In this document: positions 35,720 through 44,481 of the stretch, piece by piece
Layout of the letters: the number at the start of each line of letters is the position of its first letter
Position numbering within the stretch: the first letter of the stretch is position 1
NCBI RefSeq assembly: GCF_000723165.1
Contig: NZ_HG322949.1
Location: 4,410,019 to 4,474,018, forward strand
Direction: 5' to 3'
DNA from: Janthinobacterium agaricidamnosum NBRC 102515 = DSM 9628
Lineage (GTDB): Bacteria; Pseudomonadota; Gammaproteobacteria; Burkholderiales; Burkholderiaceae_D
DNA length: 64,000 nucleotides
Translations under genes and position numbers: made by a program
Notes under the pieces: model-generated
The model's input: the letters and a program-made list of their open reading frames with translations, nothing else
Told to the model about the DNA's origin: nothing
The model's database searches: none

Positions 35720-36931
35720 TCAGGCGCCGCGCGCCTGCGCCACGACCTCTGCGATCATGTCGGCCGTCACCGCCGACAAGGTCCAGCCCAGATGCCCATG
35801 GCCGGTATTGTAGAACACGCACGGCGCGCGGCCGCGCCCCACTCTCGGCAACATGGCCGGCAACATCGGCCGCAAGCCGGCCCAGGGAATCACGCTGCGC
35901 GTGCTGACGCCCGGAAAACACTGTTCGACCCAGTCGATCAGTGGACGGATGCGGTCGGCGCGGATATCGCGGTTATCGCCATGAAACTCGGCGCTGCCGG
36001 CGACCCGCAAGCGGTCGTCGCCGAGCCGGCTGCTGACCAGCTTGACGGCGTCGTCGCACAAGCTCACTTGCGGCGCGCCGGTCCGGCTTGGTGCATCGGG
36101 CAAATTGACGGTGATCGAATATCCTTTCACAGGATAAATATTGAGCCGGTCGCCCAGCCCGGCCGCAAACGCCCGGCTGGCCACCCCGGCGCACACCACC
36201 ACGCCATCGAACTGCCAGGTTTCATCCCGCGTCGCCACGCGGACACGGCGGCCGTCGGTCGTCAACGCGGTGATCTGTTGCCCGTAACGGCAATCGACGC
36301 CGAGCCGGACAATGGCGGCGGCCAGGCCGCTGCTAAATTTGTGGATGTCGCCGCTGGCGTCGCTGTCGGTGTAGTGGCCGCCATAATAATGACCGGCCAG
36401 CGCCGGTTCGATGGCCCGCATTTCCGCCGGCGTCACGGCGCGGCGCTGCAGTCCGCCCCGCGCCAGCAATCTGGACACGCCCAGCGCATGCTCGAAACCG
36501 GCCTTGTCGCGGCAGAGATGCAAGATGCCCTGGCGCCGCAAGTCGAAAGCAATACCTTCCGCCTCGGCCGATGCATACAGATGCTGCCGCGCGGCGATGG
36601 CCATCCGCGCCGCCTGCACGGTATTGCGTTCATAGCCGGGAATCGCGGCGATGAATTCGGCAAACCACGACAACTTGTGCCAGCCCGGTAGCGGATGCAC
36701 CAGCAGCGGCGCATCCTTCTTCAACATCCATTTCAATCCCTTCAGCACATTCGCGCCATGGTTCCACGCTTCCGCGTTCGAGGCGGACAATTGGCCGCCA
36801 TTCGCGAACGAGGTTTCCATCGCGGCGTAGCGCTGCCGTTCGATCAGCGTCACGGCAAAGCCGCGCCTGGCCAAGGCATACGCCGTCGTCACGCCGGTGA
36901 TGCCGGCGCCGATCACGGCCACGGTTTTCAT
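35720..36931 (-). CDS. dadA: D-amino acid dehydrogenase-like FAD oxidoreductase
   Basis: This 403-residue DadA-type flavoprotein would oxidise D-amino acids to keto acids and ammonia and pass electrons to the respiratory chain. The FAD motif VAVIGAGITGVTTAYALARR opens the protein. ANGGQLSASNAEAWN, PVKGYSITVNL and YNTGHGHLGWTLSAVTADMI are the usual DadA signatures. The start at 36931 overlaps the hxlR stop by four bases, indicating coupling; longer in-frame upstream starts lie inside hxlR. No alanine racemase is nearby, so the exact substrate is not certain. Confidence 0.87.
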   Translation of the reverse strand: MKTVAVIGAGITGVTTAYALARRGFAVTLIERQRYAAMETSFANGGQLSASNAEAWNHGANVLKGLKWMLKKDAPLLVHPLPGWHKLSWFAEFIAAIPGYERNTVQAARMAIAARQHLYASAEAEGIAFDLRRQGILHLCRDKAGFEHALGVSRLLARGGLQRRAVTPAEMRAIEPALAGHYYGGHYTDSDASGDIHKFSSGLAAAIVRLGVDCRYGQQITALTTDGRRVRVATRDETWQFDGVVVCAGVASRAFAAGLGDRLNIYPVKGYSITVNLPDAPSRTGAPQVSLCDDAVKLVSSRLGDDRLRVAGSAEFHGDNRDIRADRIRPLIDWVEQCFPGVSTRSVIPWAGLRPMLPAMLPRVGRGRAPCVFYNTGHGHLGWTLSAVTADMIAEVVAQARGA

Positions 36932-37380
36932 GGCGCCGTCACCTTGCGCACCAGCGTATCGGCCACCGTCAATGGCCGGCCGGCGCCATCGGAGACATAC
37001 ATCGGCAATACCGGCCGGCCGCTGGCCCGTTCCAGCAACAGCGAATGCGCTTCGTTCTTCTTGAATAAATGGCCTTCGGCCCATTGCCGCAATGCCACCA
37101 CCACCGGGAATAATTTCAAGCCCTTGTCGGTCAGCACGTATTCCTGGTAGGCGCTGCCATCGGATGCGGGCGCGGCTGCGAAGATGCCCTCTTCGACCAG
37201 CGTATGCAAGCGGTCGGTCAGGATATTGCGCGCCACCCCCAGGCTTTTATGGAATTCGCCGAAGCGGCGCATGCCGTCGAACGCGTCGCGTATCAGCAGC
37301 AGACACCAGCGGTCGCCGATCACATCGAGCGCACGCGCCACCGGACAATGGTCGCCCTTCAAACTCTTTCGTTTCGCCAT
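36928..37380 (-). CDS. HxlR family transcriptional regulator
   Basis: This 150-residue winged-helix regulator opens with CPVARALDVIGDRWCLLLIR and the recognition region RFGEFHKSLGVARNILTDRL, both typical of HxlR. Cys12 is in the place often used as a redox or electrophile sensor in the family. It heads the unit hxlR-dadA-glxA with a four-base overlap to dadA. A dyad AGTT-N9-AACT upstream (37407-37423) resembles HxlR operators and may serve autoregulation. Confidence 0.87.
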   Translation of the reverse strand: MAKRKSLKGDHCPVARALDVIGDRWCLLLIRDAFDGMRRFGEFHKSLGVARNILTDRLHTLVEEGIFAAAPASDGSAYQEYVLTDKGLKLFPVVVALRQWAEGHLFKKNEAHSLLLERASGRPVLPMYVSDGAGRPLTVADTLVRKVTAP

Positions 37381-37406
37381 GATTTACCTGCCTGAATGGG
37401 GATAGT

Positions 37407-37423
37407 AGTTGCATTTTAAAACT
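37407..37423. promoter_or_regulatory. Possible HxlR operator
   Basis: AGTTGCATTTTAAAACT lies 27 bases before the hxlR start, with inverted ends AGTT and AACT. This is the general form of HxlR-family sites. Evidence is limited to position and symmetry. Confidence 0.3.
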
Positions 37424-37478
37424 GAAACCATCACACCTCAAGAAGTTTCAATTTGCTACTACATTCAGGAATTCATCA

Positions 37479-37571
37479 TGTCCGAGGCGCACATCAGCCA
37501 GTCTCTGCCCTTGATCAGGCCCGGCTCGCTCAATCGCCGCGGCACGCGCCAAAGGTGGCGCGTGCCATGAA
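37479..37571 (+). other. Short reading frame, possible gene remnant
   Basis: AGGAATTCATC precedes an ATG that opens 30 codons (MSEAHISQSLPLIRP onwards). The frame ends in the terminator-like hairpin at 37541-37566. It is divergent from hxlR and may be a truncated leftover of an HxlR-controlled gene. I recognise no family. Confidence 0.25.
37541..37566 (-). terminator. Hairpin after the DJ-1 gene
   Basis: GGCACGCGCC and GGCGCGTGCC form a perfect ten-pair stem with a six-base loop, 14 bases after the stop of the minus-strand DJ-1 gene. The T-tract is poor. Confidence 0.45.
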
Positions 37572-37579
37572 ACCAGGAG

Positions 37580-38161
37580 TTACAGCTTGATCTCGGTGCC
37601 CAGCAAGGCCAGGAATTGCGACAGCCACTGCGGGTGCGCGGGCCAGGCCGGCGCGGTGACGAAATTGTCGTCGGTCACCGCGTGCGTCACGTCGATATCG
37701 GCATACTCGCCGCCGGCCAGCCGCACTTCCGGCGCGCACGCCGGGTAGGCGGAAATCAGCTTGCCGCGGATCACGTCGGCGGCGGCCAGCAATTGCGCGC
37801 CATGGCACACCGCCGCGATCGGTTTTCTGGCCGATGCGAACAGGCGTACGATGTCGATCACGCGCGGGTTCAGGCGCAGGTATTCCGGCGCGCGGCCGCC
37901 GGCGATCATCAGCGCGTCGTAACTGGCGGCGTCGATGTCGTCGAAACTGGCGTTGAGGGCAAACAGATGGCCCGGCTTTTCAGTATACGTTTGGTCGCCT
38001 TCGAAATCGTGGATCGCGGTCTTGATCTTGTCGCCGCTTTTCTTGCCGGGACACACAGCATGCACCGTATGGCCCACCATGATCAGGGCCTGGAACGGCA
38101 CCATCGTTTCATAATCTTCCGCAAAATCGCCCGTCAAAAACAGAATTTTCTTCGCCGCCAT
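37580..38161 (-). CDS. DJ-1/PfpI family protein
   Basis: This 193-residue single-domain protein has Glu15 and Cys119 in [10 protein letters not shown], the nucleophile elbow of the family. It starts [20 protein letters not shown]. Members are described as deglycases, glyoxalases, proteases or stress chaperones. Length and motifs fit the PfpI/YhbO type group, but activity cannot be assigned. It is monocistronic and ends in a strong hairpin. Confidence 0.82.
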   Translation of the reverse strand: MAAKKILFLTGDFAEDYETMVPFQALIMVGHTVHAVCPGKKSGDKIKTAIHDFEGDQTYTEKPGHLFALNASFDDIDAASYDALMIAGGRAPEYLRLNPRVIDIVRLFASARKPIAAVCHGAQLLAAADVIRGKLISAYPACAPEVRLAGGEYADIDVTHAVTDDNFVTAPAWPAHPQWLSQFLALLGTEIKL

Positions 38162-38299
38162 TTGATTCTCCTATGAAAGATCGTTTCGATAAATTGGCTT
38201 ACCAACTTTATAACTATCCTTATCTTAGCCTGTTCGTACCTGTTTTACCGGTTTTCCTGATAATTTCGATGGACTTTTACCGCATCCGGAGAGTCCAAC

Positions 38300-38806
38300 A
38301 TGCACACCAACGATAACAGCAGCCGCGATTTCCCCTTGTCAGCCGGCATCTTGCTGGGCCTCGGCCTGGGCGGCTTTTTCGATGGCATCGTATTGCATCA
38401 GCTATTGCAATGGCACCATATGCTATCGAGCACAGGGTATCCCGCCACCACGCTGGGCAACCTGAAATTCGAGGTGGTCTGGGATGGCATCTTTCATGCA
38501 TCGACTTATATCTTCGTGCTGGCCGGCCTGCTGATTTTATGGCGCGCGGCACGCCGCCATCACGCCATCTGGTCGGGAAAATTATTGGGCGGCAGCATAC
38601 TGGCCGGCTTTGGCCTGTTCAACCTGCTGGAGGGCAGCATCGACCATCATCTGCTGAAAATTCACCACGTGAATGAAACCGTACCGCTGCAGCAATGGCT
38701 GTATTGGGACCTGGCTTTCCTGGCATGGGGCGCGCTGATGCTGCTGGCCGGCTGGCGGCTGTGGCGGGCCGGTAAAAGGCAAAGCGGACGTGGACGCATG
38801 GTTTGA
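38300..38806 (+). CDS. DUF2243 domain membrane protein
   Basis: This 168-residue protein has four predicted transmembrane helices: about 14-34 (AGILLGLGLGGFFDGIVLHQ), 66-84, 96-111 and 135-152. Conserved His-rich patches LHQLLQWHHMLSS and EGSIDHHLLKIHHV sit at helix ends and could bind metal or heme. The family (DUF2243) has no settled role. It is 35 bases upstream of the monooxygenase gene on the same strand, so co-transcription is possible. Confidence 0.8.
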   Translation: MHTNDNSSRDFPLSAGILLGLGLGGFFDGIVLHQLLQWHHMLSSTGYPATTLGNLKFEVVWDGIFHASTYIFVLAGLLILWRAARRHHAIWSGKLLGGSILAGFGLFNLLEGSIDHHLLKIHHVNETVPLQQWLYWDLAFLAWGALMLLAGWRLWRAGKRQSGRGRMV

Positions 38807-38841
38807 GGCAAAATGTCCACTCTTCATCCAAGGACACCGCC

Positions 38842-39141
38842 ATGATTTTTGAAATCGCCCACATCCAGGTTACACCCGATTCCCACGCCGCGTTCGAAGC
38901 GGCCGTCACCAAGGCCATTCCCTTGTTTCAACGCGCCCGGGGCTGCAATTCGATGAAGCTGGAACGCTCGATCGAGCATCCCGACGCTTACCGGCTGGTC
39001 GTTAGCTGGAGCACGCTGGAAAACCATACCGTGGATTTCCGCAACAGCGAGGATTTCCTGGAATGGCGCCGCCTGGTCAGCGGCTTTTTTGCCGTTGCGC
39101 CGCAAGTCGAGCACATGAATACCGTGCTGACCGGCTTTTAA
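38842..39141 (+). CDS. Antibiotic biosynthesis monooxygenase (ABM) domain protein
   Basis: This 99-residue dimeric alpha-beta barrel protein of the ABM family starts [20 protein letters not shown] and has [20 protein letters not shown]. Family members include quinol monooxygenases and heme-degrading enzymes, and many have unknown function. The ATG at 38842 opens the domain and is preferred over an upstream frame start at 38803. Its stop overlaps the convergent pncB stop by two bases. Confidence 0.78.
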   Translation: MIFEIAHIQVTPDSHAAFEAAVTKAIPLFQRARGCNSMKLERSIEHPDAYRLVVSWSTLENHTVDFRNSEDFLEWRRLVSGFFAVAPQVEHMNTVLTGF

Positions 39142-40337
39142 ATTGACGCTGCCGGAAGGTGAAACACTTGGCGTAAATACGCGAGGAAAGTTTCATCCTT
39201 GCATAGAGTCTTGCCGGGCGAATCGGATAATTTCGCCACCGACTGGCCATTGCAGCGCACCAGTTTCATCACGACATTCAGCGGCGTCAAGCCGACGTCG
39301 TTGGTCAAATTGGTGCCGATGCCAAAACCGGTCATGATGCGGCCGGCGAAATGGCGGTACAGTTCAAATGCTTTCGGCAAGTCCAGGCCATCGGAAAACA
39401 CCAGCCGCTTGGTATTGGCGTCGATGCGCAAGCCCGCATAATGCGCCAGCGCCTTTTCGCCCCAGATCACCGGATCGCCGGAATCGTGGCGCAAGCCGTC
39501 GAACAGCTTGGCGAAATACAAGTCGAAATCGGCCAGGAAGGCGTCCATGCCGACCACGTCGGTCAGCGCCACGCCCAGGTCGCCACGATATTCCTGGACC
39601 CAGTCTTCCAGCGCCGCCTTCTGGAAATCGCGCAGCCGCACGCCAAACGCCTGGAACGACTGCATGTATTCATGCGCCATGGTGCCGATCGGTACCATGC
39701 CGAGGCGTTTTGCCAGGTACACATTCGAGGTGCCCTTGAAATATTGCGGCACTTCGCGCGCCAGCGTCAGCACGACTTCATCTTGCCAGGCGGCGGAAAA
39801 ACGGCGCCGCGTGCCGAAATCGGAAAATTCAAACGGATGGCGCTCGCGCGGCTGCTGGCCGAAAGCCTTGATCGCGTCCAGCTTCGCGGCCAGCCGGCGG
39901 CGTCCCTCCTGCAGCGCGGCTTGCTGGTCGAAGCGGCGGAAATACAATTCATTGACGATGTACAGCACGAAAATCTCGAAACCCATCACGTGCACTTGCG
40001 GACCGGCCGCATGCACCTGCAAGGTGTGGCCATCGCTGCTGACCTCGATGAATTTGCGCTGGAAGCGGAATACCGTCAGGAAATCGACGAAATCGCTTTT
40101 CATGAAGCGCAAGGAGCGCAAATACGCCAGTTCATCTTCGGCGAACGACATCGAGCACAGATGGTCGAGCTGCTCTTCCAGTGCGTGTTTCAGCTCGGCC
40201 AGCGGATACTCCGGGGTATTGCGGCAAACGAATTCATATTCGGTATGGGTATTCGGATGCCAATGCAGCAACGCCTGCCACATCGTGAATTTGTATAAAT
40301 CGGTTTCCAGCAGACTACGTACTATCGGGATCATCAT
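39138..40337 (-). CDS. pncB: Nicotinate phosphoribosyltransferase
   Basis: This 399-residue enzyme joins nicotinate to PRPP to give nicotinate mononucleotide in NAD salvage. It starts [57 protein letters not shown] and [20 protein letters not shown] are family signatures. The gene follows a nicotinamidase-like hydrolase on the same strand, so nicotinamide could be converted to nicotinate and then to NaMN. A fragment of repeat A sits between the two genes. ATG 40337 is followed at once by a second in-frame ATG. Confidence 0.93.
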   Translation of the reverse strand: MMIPIVRSLLETDLYKFTMWQALLHWHPNTHTEYEFVCRNTPEYPLAELKHALEEQLDHLCSMSFAEDELAYLRSLRFMKSDFVDFLTVFRFQRKFIEVSSDGHTLQVHAAGPQVHVMGFEIFVLYIVNELYFRRFDQQAALQEGRRRLAAKLDAIKAFGQQPRERHPFEFSDFGTRRRFSAAWQDEVVLTLAREVPQYFKGTSNVYLAKRLGMVPIGTMAHEYMQSFQAFGVRLRDFQKAALEDWVQEYRGDLGVALTDVVGMDAFLADFDLYFAKLFDGLRHDSGDPVIWGEKALAHYAGLRIDANTKRLVFSDGLDLPKAFELYRHFAGRIMTGFGIGTNLTNDVGLTPLNVVMKLVRCNGQSVAKLSDSPGKTLCKDETFLAYLRQVFHLPAASI

Positions 40338-40403
40338 TTACTTTCAAGACTGCTCTCAAGCCAGAATAGTACGCCAGCCAAACGGTTTTAGCTGAAAACA
40401 CCA

Positions 40404-40447
40404 AGACTTATCCCAGGAGAGAATACATCGGCTGCTGGAATAGATCC
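40404..40447. repeat. Repeat family A, copy 6 (degenerate fragment)
   Basis: ACTTATCCCAG followed by GAGAATACATCGGCTGCTGG is close to copy 3. It lies between pncB and the cysteine hydrolase gene. Confidence 0.55.
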
Positions 40448-40461
40448 CAAACCAATGACGA

Positions 40462-41343
40462 TCAGCGGCCGGCATTGTTCAATAATTCCGGCAAGATATC
40501 CTCGGCGTGGGCCAGGCGCAGCCCGCGTGCCGCCATGTCGCGCAAGAACGCGTGATGCTGGTCTTCAAAACCGCTGACCGGACTCATGCAATCGGTCAGC
40601 AACACCAGTTTCGACAAGGCCGCCCGGCCGCCTTGCTGTTCCACATAATCGGCGATATGTTCGGTGGTCGCCTTGACGCAATGGCTGCTCGCTTCGCCGC
40701 AAATATAGAGGATGGCCGACCGGTTCAGGTTTTCCACCAGGCCAACGTTAAACTGGGTGGCGGGATCGTCGGCATCCGGCACTTCCGCCATCACCGCCGA
40801 ATAATGCTCGGTCCACGGATTCGATCCCTTGCTGACTTTGGCCGCGATGCCCAACGCGGCTTCTTCCCACGCATCGCAGGCGCTGCGCACGTCGTCATGC
40901 ACATTGTGGCCCCAGGATCCGATTTCGCAATGCACCGGCCACACCATCAGCGTGTAGCGGCCGGCCGCTTCCAGCGCATCCAGGTAAGCCAGCACGCGCG
41001 GCAAGGCGCCATCCTTGCGCGGCAAAAATTTCTGCTGGCGCACATCCTCGGCGCGGATTGGCGTGAACGGCAGCACCGGCCGGCCATCGCCGTGGCGCCA
41101 GAAAACCGGATGGGCGATATCGTAGCGATGGTGCGAATCGAGCGTCACGGTGATGGCCGTCAAGCCGGCAGCGCCGCGCCGTATCAGGCTGGCCACGCGC
41201 CGCATGTCCTGATGCGCGCCCGGCACCGGCAGCGACGGCGCGCGCGGCTGGCCGTTCAAAGGATCGAGCGGCAGGTAAGCGGCGGGCAAGTCGCAAAAAT
41301 CGTTTTGCGGATCGATGACGAGCAAGTGCAAGGGGCGTTTCAT
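40462..41343 (-). CDS. Cysteine hydrolase, nicotinamidase-like
   Basis: This 293-residue isochorismatase-fold protein has the catalytic triad Asp11 (VIDPQNDFCDLP), Lys172 (KVSKGSNP) and Cys222 (GEASSHCVKATTEH). Metal ligands of the nicotinamidase type are suggested by TLDSHHRYDIAHP. The next gene on the strand is pncB, which supports deamidation of nicotinamide in NAD salvage. It is longer than typical PncA (about 210 residues), with an insert around residues 85-170, so a related amide substrate is possible. Confidence 0.75.
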   Translation of the reverse strand: MKRPLHLLVIDPQNDFCDLPAAYLPLDPLNGQPRAPSLPVPGAHQDMRRVASLIRRGAAGLTAITVTLDSHHRYDIAHPVFWRHGDGRPVLPFTPIRAEDVRQQKFLPRKDGALPRVLAYLDALEAAGRYTLMVWPVHCEIGSWGHNVHDDVRSACDAWEEAALGIAAKVSKGSNPWTEHYSAVMAEVPDADDPATQFNVGLVENLNRSAILYICGEASSHCVKATTEHIADYVEQQGGRAALSKLVLLTDCMSPVSGFEDQHHAFLRDMAARGLRLAHAEDILPELLNNAGR

Positions 41344-41417
41344 GGGATTCCTCGGTGGCGCTGCAAGGCTGCGGAAGGTGGATCATAATGGCGTTTGGAT
41401 AAAATATAAACCATGCC

Positions 41418-41654
41418 ATGCACCCGCCATCACGCTCGCCGCTCCGTCCCGACAAACTGCTGCTGAGCAAATGGAGCGCCGTTGTGCCCGGCAATAAGGA
41501 AAAACACTTTCTGGTGATCAAGGTTATCGAAGCGCCGGAGCCGGGCCAGCCGGTCACGCACGTGGAACTGGAAGCGATCTATACCAGACGGGTAACGATA
41601 CTCGCGTGGCGCGAGCTGGAGGATGCCAGCGTGTGGCGGCGCGGCTGGCAATGA
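41418..41654 (+). CDS. TIGR02450 family Trp-rich protein
   Basis: This 78-residue protein with the motif LLLSKWSAVVPGNKEKHFLV and spaced Trp residues (KW, LAWRELED, VWRRGW) matches the TIGR02450 family of small conserved proteins of unknown role. It is divergent from the hydrolase gene. Confidence 0.75.
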   Translation: MHPPSRSPLRPDKLLLSKWSAVVPGNKEKHFLVIKVIEAPEPGQPVTHVELEAIYTRRVTILAWRELEDASVWRRGWQ

Positions 41655-41808
41655 TAGCCGCGCACCGGCGCCGATTGATGTGAAGGTGCCATGGCAGCAC
41701 TTCCTGATAACGCAGGGAGGCGGCACATCGCATTTGCAATCATGTTGCTACTGCATTACCATCGATGAAATTCATGGAATTTACATCATTAGCATCGATA
41801 TTTTAGAT

Positions 41809-42726
41809 ATGCGTGAACCCGGCCTCCCCTCCCTCGACCAATTGCGTGTGTTTGTCGCCGTCATCGACAGCGGCGGTTTTGCCCATGCGGCACGACAATT
41901 GCACCGTACCCAGTCGGTCATCAGCTACACCATCGCCAACCTGGAAGACCAGCTCAATGTGGTGTTGCTGGACCGCGGCAAGCGCAAGCCGACGCTGACC
42001 GAGGCCGGCAAGGCGCTGCTGGCCGACGCGCGCGCGATTTCGCTGAAAGTCGATGGCATGCGGGCCCGCTCCAAGGCGCTGGCCGGCGGCCTGGAAGCGG
42101 AAGTGTCGCTGGTGGTCGACGTCATGTTCCCGACGTGCGTGCTGGTGCAATTGCTCGAAGAATTCCAGCGCGAATTCCCGACCGTGACACTGCGCCTGCG
42201 CGTCGAAGCGATGGGCGCGGTCATGCAACTGGTGCTGGACCGGGTCTGCCATATCGGCATCGGCGGCTGGAAACCGGTGATCAGCGATGCGATCGAGCGG
42301 GTCGCGTGCGGCCACGTGCGGATGATGCCGGTGGCGGCGCCGGCCCATGCGCTGGCGCAGATCGACGGCATCGTGCCGACCGCGCTGGCGCGCGAACATA
42401 TCCAGCTGGTGTTGACCGACCGTAGCAAATTGACGGAAGGCCAGGATTTCGGCGTGCTGGGATTGCGCAACTGGCGGCTCGGCGACCTCAGTTCCAAGCA
42501 CGCGCTGCTGCGCGCCGGCCTGGGCTGGGGCAGCATGCCGGAAGCGATGATACGCGAGGATCTGGCCAGCGGACGGCTGGTGCAGCTCAAGCTCAGCGTC
42601 GACAATGTGATGCAGTATCCGGTCTACCTGTTCCACCGCGGCGACACGCACCCGGGCCAGGCGGGGCAATGGCTGATGGAGCGCTTTTCGGAACAGTTGC
42701 CGCTGCTGCTGGAACGCGGTTTCTGA
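41809..42726 (+). CDS. LysR family transcriptional regulator
   Basis: This 305-residue protein has a winged HTH at about 6-65 (LDQLRVFVAVIDSGGFAHAA, then LHRTQSVISYTIANLEDQL) and a periplasmic-binding-protein-like effector domain at 90-295. The ATG at 41809 opens the HTH; earlier in-frame starts add an unrelated leader. The target is unknown, as no divergent gene lies close by. The small gene 46 bases downstream could share its transcript. Confidence 0.88.
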   Translation: MREPGLPSLDQLRVFVAVIDSGGFAHAARQLHRTQSVISYTIANLEDQLNVVLLDRGKRKPTLTEAGKALLADARAISLKVDGMRARSKALAGGLEAEVSLVVDVMFPTCVLVQLLEEFQREFPTVTLRLRVEAMGAVMQLVLDRVCHIGIGGWKPVISDAIERVACGHVRMMPVAAPAHALAQIDGIVPTALAREHIQLVLTDRSKLTEGQDFGVLGLRNWRLGDLSSKHALLRAGLGWGSMPEAMIREDLASGRLVQLKLSVDNVMQYPVYLFHRGDTHPGQAGQWLMERFSEQLPLLLERGF

Positions 42727-42772
42727 TTTCCGTTATGATGGCCGCCACTTTTTTATTCAACGGGGAAACAGC

Positions 42773-42991
42773 ATGGCCGGCATGGACGATTTCGTCAACA
42801 AGCAAAAGGAAGGTGCGCGCTTCGTCATCACCGCGCACATGCTGCGCCTGCCGGTGCAGCAATTCGACAGCCTGGCCCGGGAATGGATGGCCGATGGCGG
42901 CCCCGGCTTTACCGTCAGCGGCGTGCCGCACCGGGTGGTCGTCGACGGCAGTTTTTTCATCAGCCGCATCACCGTGACGCGTACGGTGTAG
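42773..42991 (+). CDS. Small hypothetical protein
   Basis: This 72-residue frame starts MAGMDDFVNKQKEGARFVIT with GGGGAAA before its ATG. It has a mixed alpha-beta look (VSGVPHRVVVDGSFFISRIT) and no signal or membrane segment. I do not recognise a family. Its stop adjoins repeat B copy 1. Confidence 0.65.
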   Translation: MAGMDDFVNKQKEGARFVITAHMLRLPVQQFDSLAREWMADGGPGFTVSGVPHRVVVDGSFFISRITVTRTV

Positions 42992-43057
42992 GGCGCCAGA
43001 CAAAACGCTCAGGGCAAGGCGATGCAACGCCGCCATGGGCGTTTTGTCAGGCGCTCT
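42992..43057. repeat. Repeat family B, copy 1 (66 bp palindromic)
   Basis: The ends GCGCCAGACAAAACGC and GCGTTTTGTCAGGCGC are inverted copies. The core (CAGGGCAAGGCGATGCAACG) is shared with the copy at 56431. It lies between two convergent genes and encodes the last three residues and stop of CbpM. Confidence 0.8.
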
Positions 43058-43367
43058 CGATTCCGGCGGCGCGCAGGCGGTTCTTCAAGCGCCGGACCTC
43101 CTCCGATAAATCGACCACCAGCGCCGCCAATTCCTCATTGGCGTCGAACACGTTTTCGATGTCGCGCAGGCGGCGCGCGCGGCTCAGGTCGAGGCTGGAA
43201 AAACGCCATGCCGTCACTTGCGGCGGCACGTCCTGCAACAGCAGGCCGGTGCGCACCCGGCGCACCACCCAGTCCGGCTCGACCGCGCAGGCGCGCGCCA
43301 GCTCTTCCAGGTTCAGTGCCGTCTCTTCCAGCAATACCCCGTTCACGATCGGTGTCTGCGCCATCAT
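43047..43367 (-). CDS. cbpM: Chaperone modulator CbpM
   Basis: This 106-residue MerR-like helical protein (LNLEELARACAVEPDWVVRR, ending VVDLSEEVRRLKNRLRAAG) binds the J domain of CbpA and limits its activity. It starts one base into the cbpA stop (TGATG), with GAGGGG upstream inside cbpA, so translation is coupled. The final residues (E-S-A) and the stop codon come from repeat B copy 1, so the natural C-terminus may have been altered by the element. Confidence 0.88.
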   Translation of the reverse strand: MMAQTPIVNGVLLEETALNLEELARACAVEPDWVVRRVRTGLLLQDVPPQVTAWRFSSLDLSRARRLRDIENVFDANEELAALVVDLSEEVRRLKNRLRAAGIESA

Positions 43368-44284
43368 CAAGTCCCCCTCTGTTGACGCGGATTGAAGGCC
43401 AGCTCGCGCGCCATGGTTTCATACAATTCGCGCGCCCGCGCGGTATCGGCCGGCGGCAAGGCCACTTCCAGCAGCAGGTACAAATCGCCGGGCTGCTTGC
43501 CGGGAATGCCGCGTCCCTTCAGGCGCAGCTTGCGGCCGTTTTGCGAACCTTGCGGCACCGTCACGCTGACCGTGCCGGATGGCGTGGCCACATCGATCTG
43601 TCCGCCCAGCGCCGCTTCCCACGGCGTCAGCGGCACCGTTTCAAACACGTCGCGTCCTTCGACGCGGTAGCGGCTGTCGGGCCTGAAGCGGATTTCCAGG
43701 TACAGGTCGCCGGCCGGCGCGCCGCCGCTGCCCGGCTGGCCCTGGCCGGACAGGCGCAATTGCTGGCCTTCCGTCACACCGGCCGGAATGTTGATATCGA
43801 GCGTGCGTTCGCGCGTCGTCAGCCGCCCCTGCGCGTCGGCTTGCGGCATGCGCAGGCTGATGCCGCGGGTGGCGCCGCGGTAGGCATCGGCCAGCTCGAT
43901 GTCGATGCTGGCGTGGCTGTCGTCGCCGCGCATCTGGAAGCCGCCGCCGCGCCGCCGCGCGCCGCCGACATGGGCGAACAGGTCGGCAAAAAAATCGCTG
44001 TCGTTGATGTCGCCGCCGCCGCCGAAGGACGCGCCCCAGTCGGGCGGCGGCTGGAATGGCTGGCCGGCCGGCTGCTTGCCGAGCTGGTCGTAGGCGGCGC
44101 GCTTTTCCGGATCGCCCAGCACGCCGTAGGCTTCATTCAATTCCTTGGTGCGCTGGTCGGCGTCGGCTTCCTTGCTGACATCGGGATGGTATTTGCGTAT
44201 CAGCTTGCGATAAGCTTTCTTGATCCCGGCCTCGTCGGCCGATGGCTCGATACCCAGCGCCTGGTAATAATCCTTGTAGTCCAC
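43367..44284 (-). CDS. cbpA: Curved DNA-binding protein / DnaJ-type co-chaperone CbpA
   Basis: This 305-residue protein has a J domain (1-70) with the His33-Pro34-Asp35 motif. A Gly/Phe-rich linker (FGGGGDINDSDFFADLFAHV) and two DnaJ C-terminal substrate-binding domains follow (about 120-290, LDINIPAGVTEGQQLRLSGQ). There is no Cys-rich zinc domain, which separates CbpA from DnaJ. CbpA works with DnaK and binds DNA in stationary phase. The start is GTG at 44284, behind GAGGAG. It is paired with cbpM. Confidence 0.92.
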   Translation of the reverse strand: MDYKDYYQALGIEPSADEAGIKKAYRKLIRKYHPDVSKEADADQRTKELNEAYGVLGDPEKRAAYDQLGKQPAGQPFQPPPDWGASFGGGGDINDSDFFADLFAHVGGARRRGGGFQMRGDDSHASIDIELADAYRGATRGISLRMPQADAQGRLTTRERTLDINIPAGVTEGQQLRLSGQGQPGSGGAPAGDLYLEIRFRPDSRYRVEGRDVFETVPLTPWEAALGGQIDVATPSGTVSVTVPQGSQNGRKLRLKGRGIPGKQPGDLYLLLEVALPPADTARARELYETMARELAFNPRQQRGT

Positions 44285-44481
44285 CGCGCATGCTCCTCAA
44301 GGTTTATTGTCCGCCAGCGTAGCCGGGCGGTAACGCAAGAGTACACGAATTGCCCAAAACGGCGCGCCAGTGCGGCCGGCATTATGATATTTGTATTCAT
44401 GATGCCGAGTTCTTGTACGATTGTCAGTATAAAATCACTGTCTTGCCCCATTCTTAACTCGACCCGCCATCACGCCGCCCC

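Noticed and set aside
44285..44481. Classical heat-shock (sigma-32) promoter before cbpA
   Set aside because: I looked for CTTGAA and CCCCAT-type boxes on the minus strand and found no acceptable pair.
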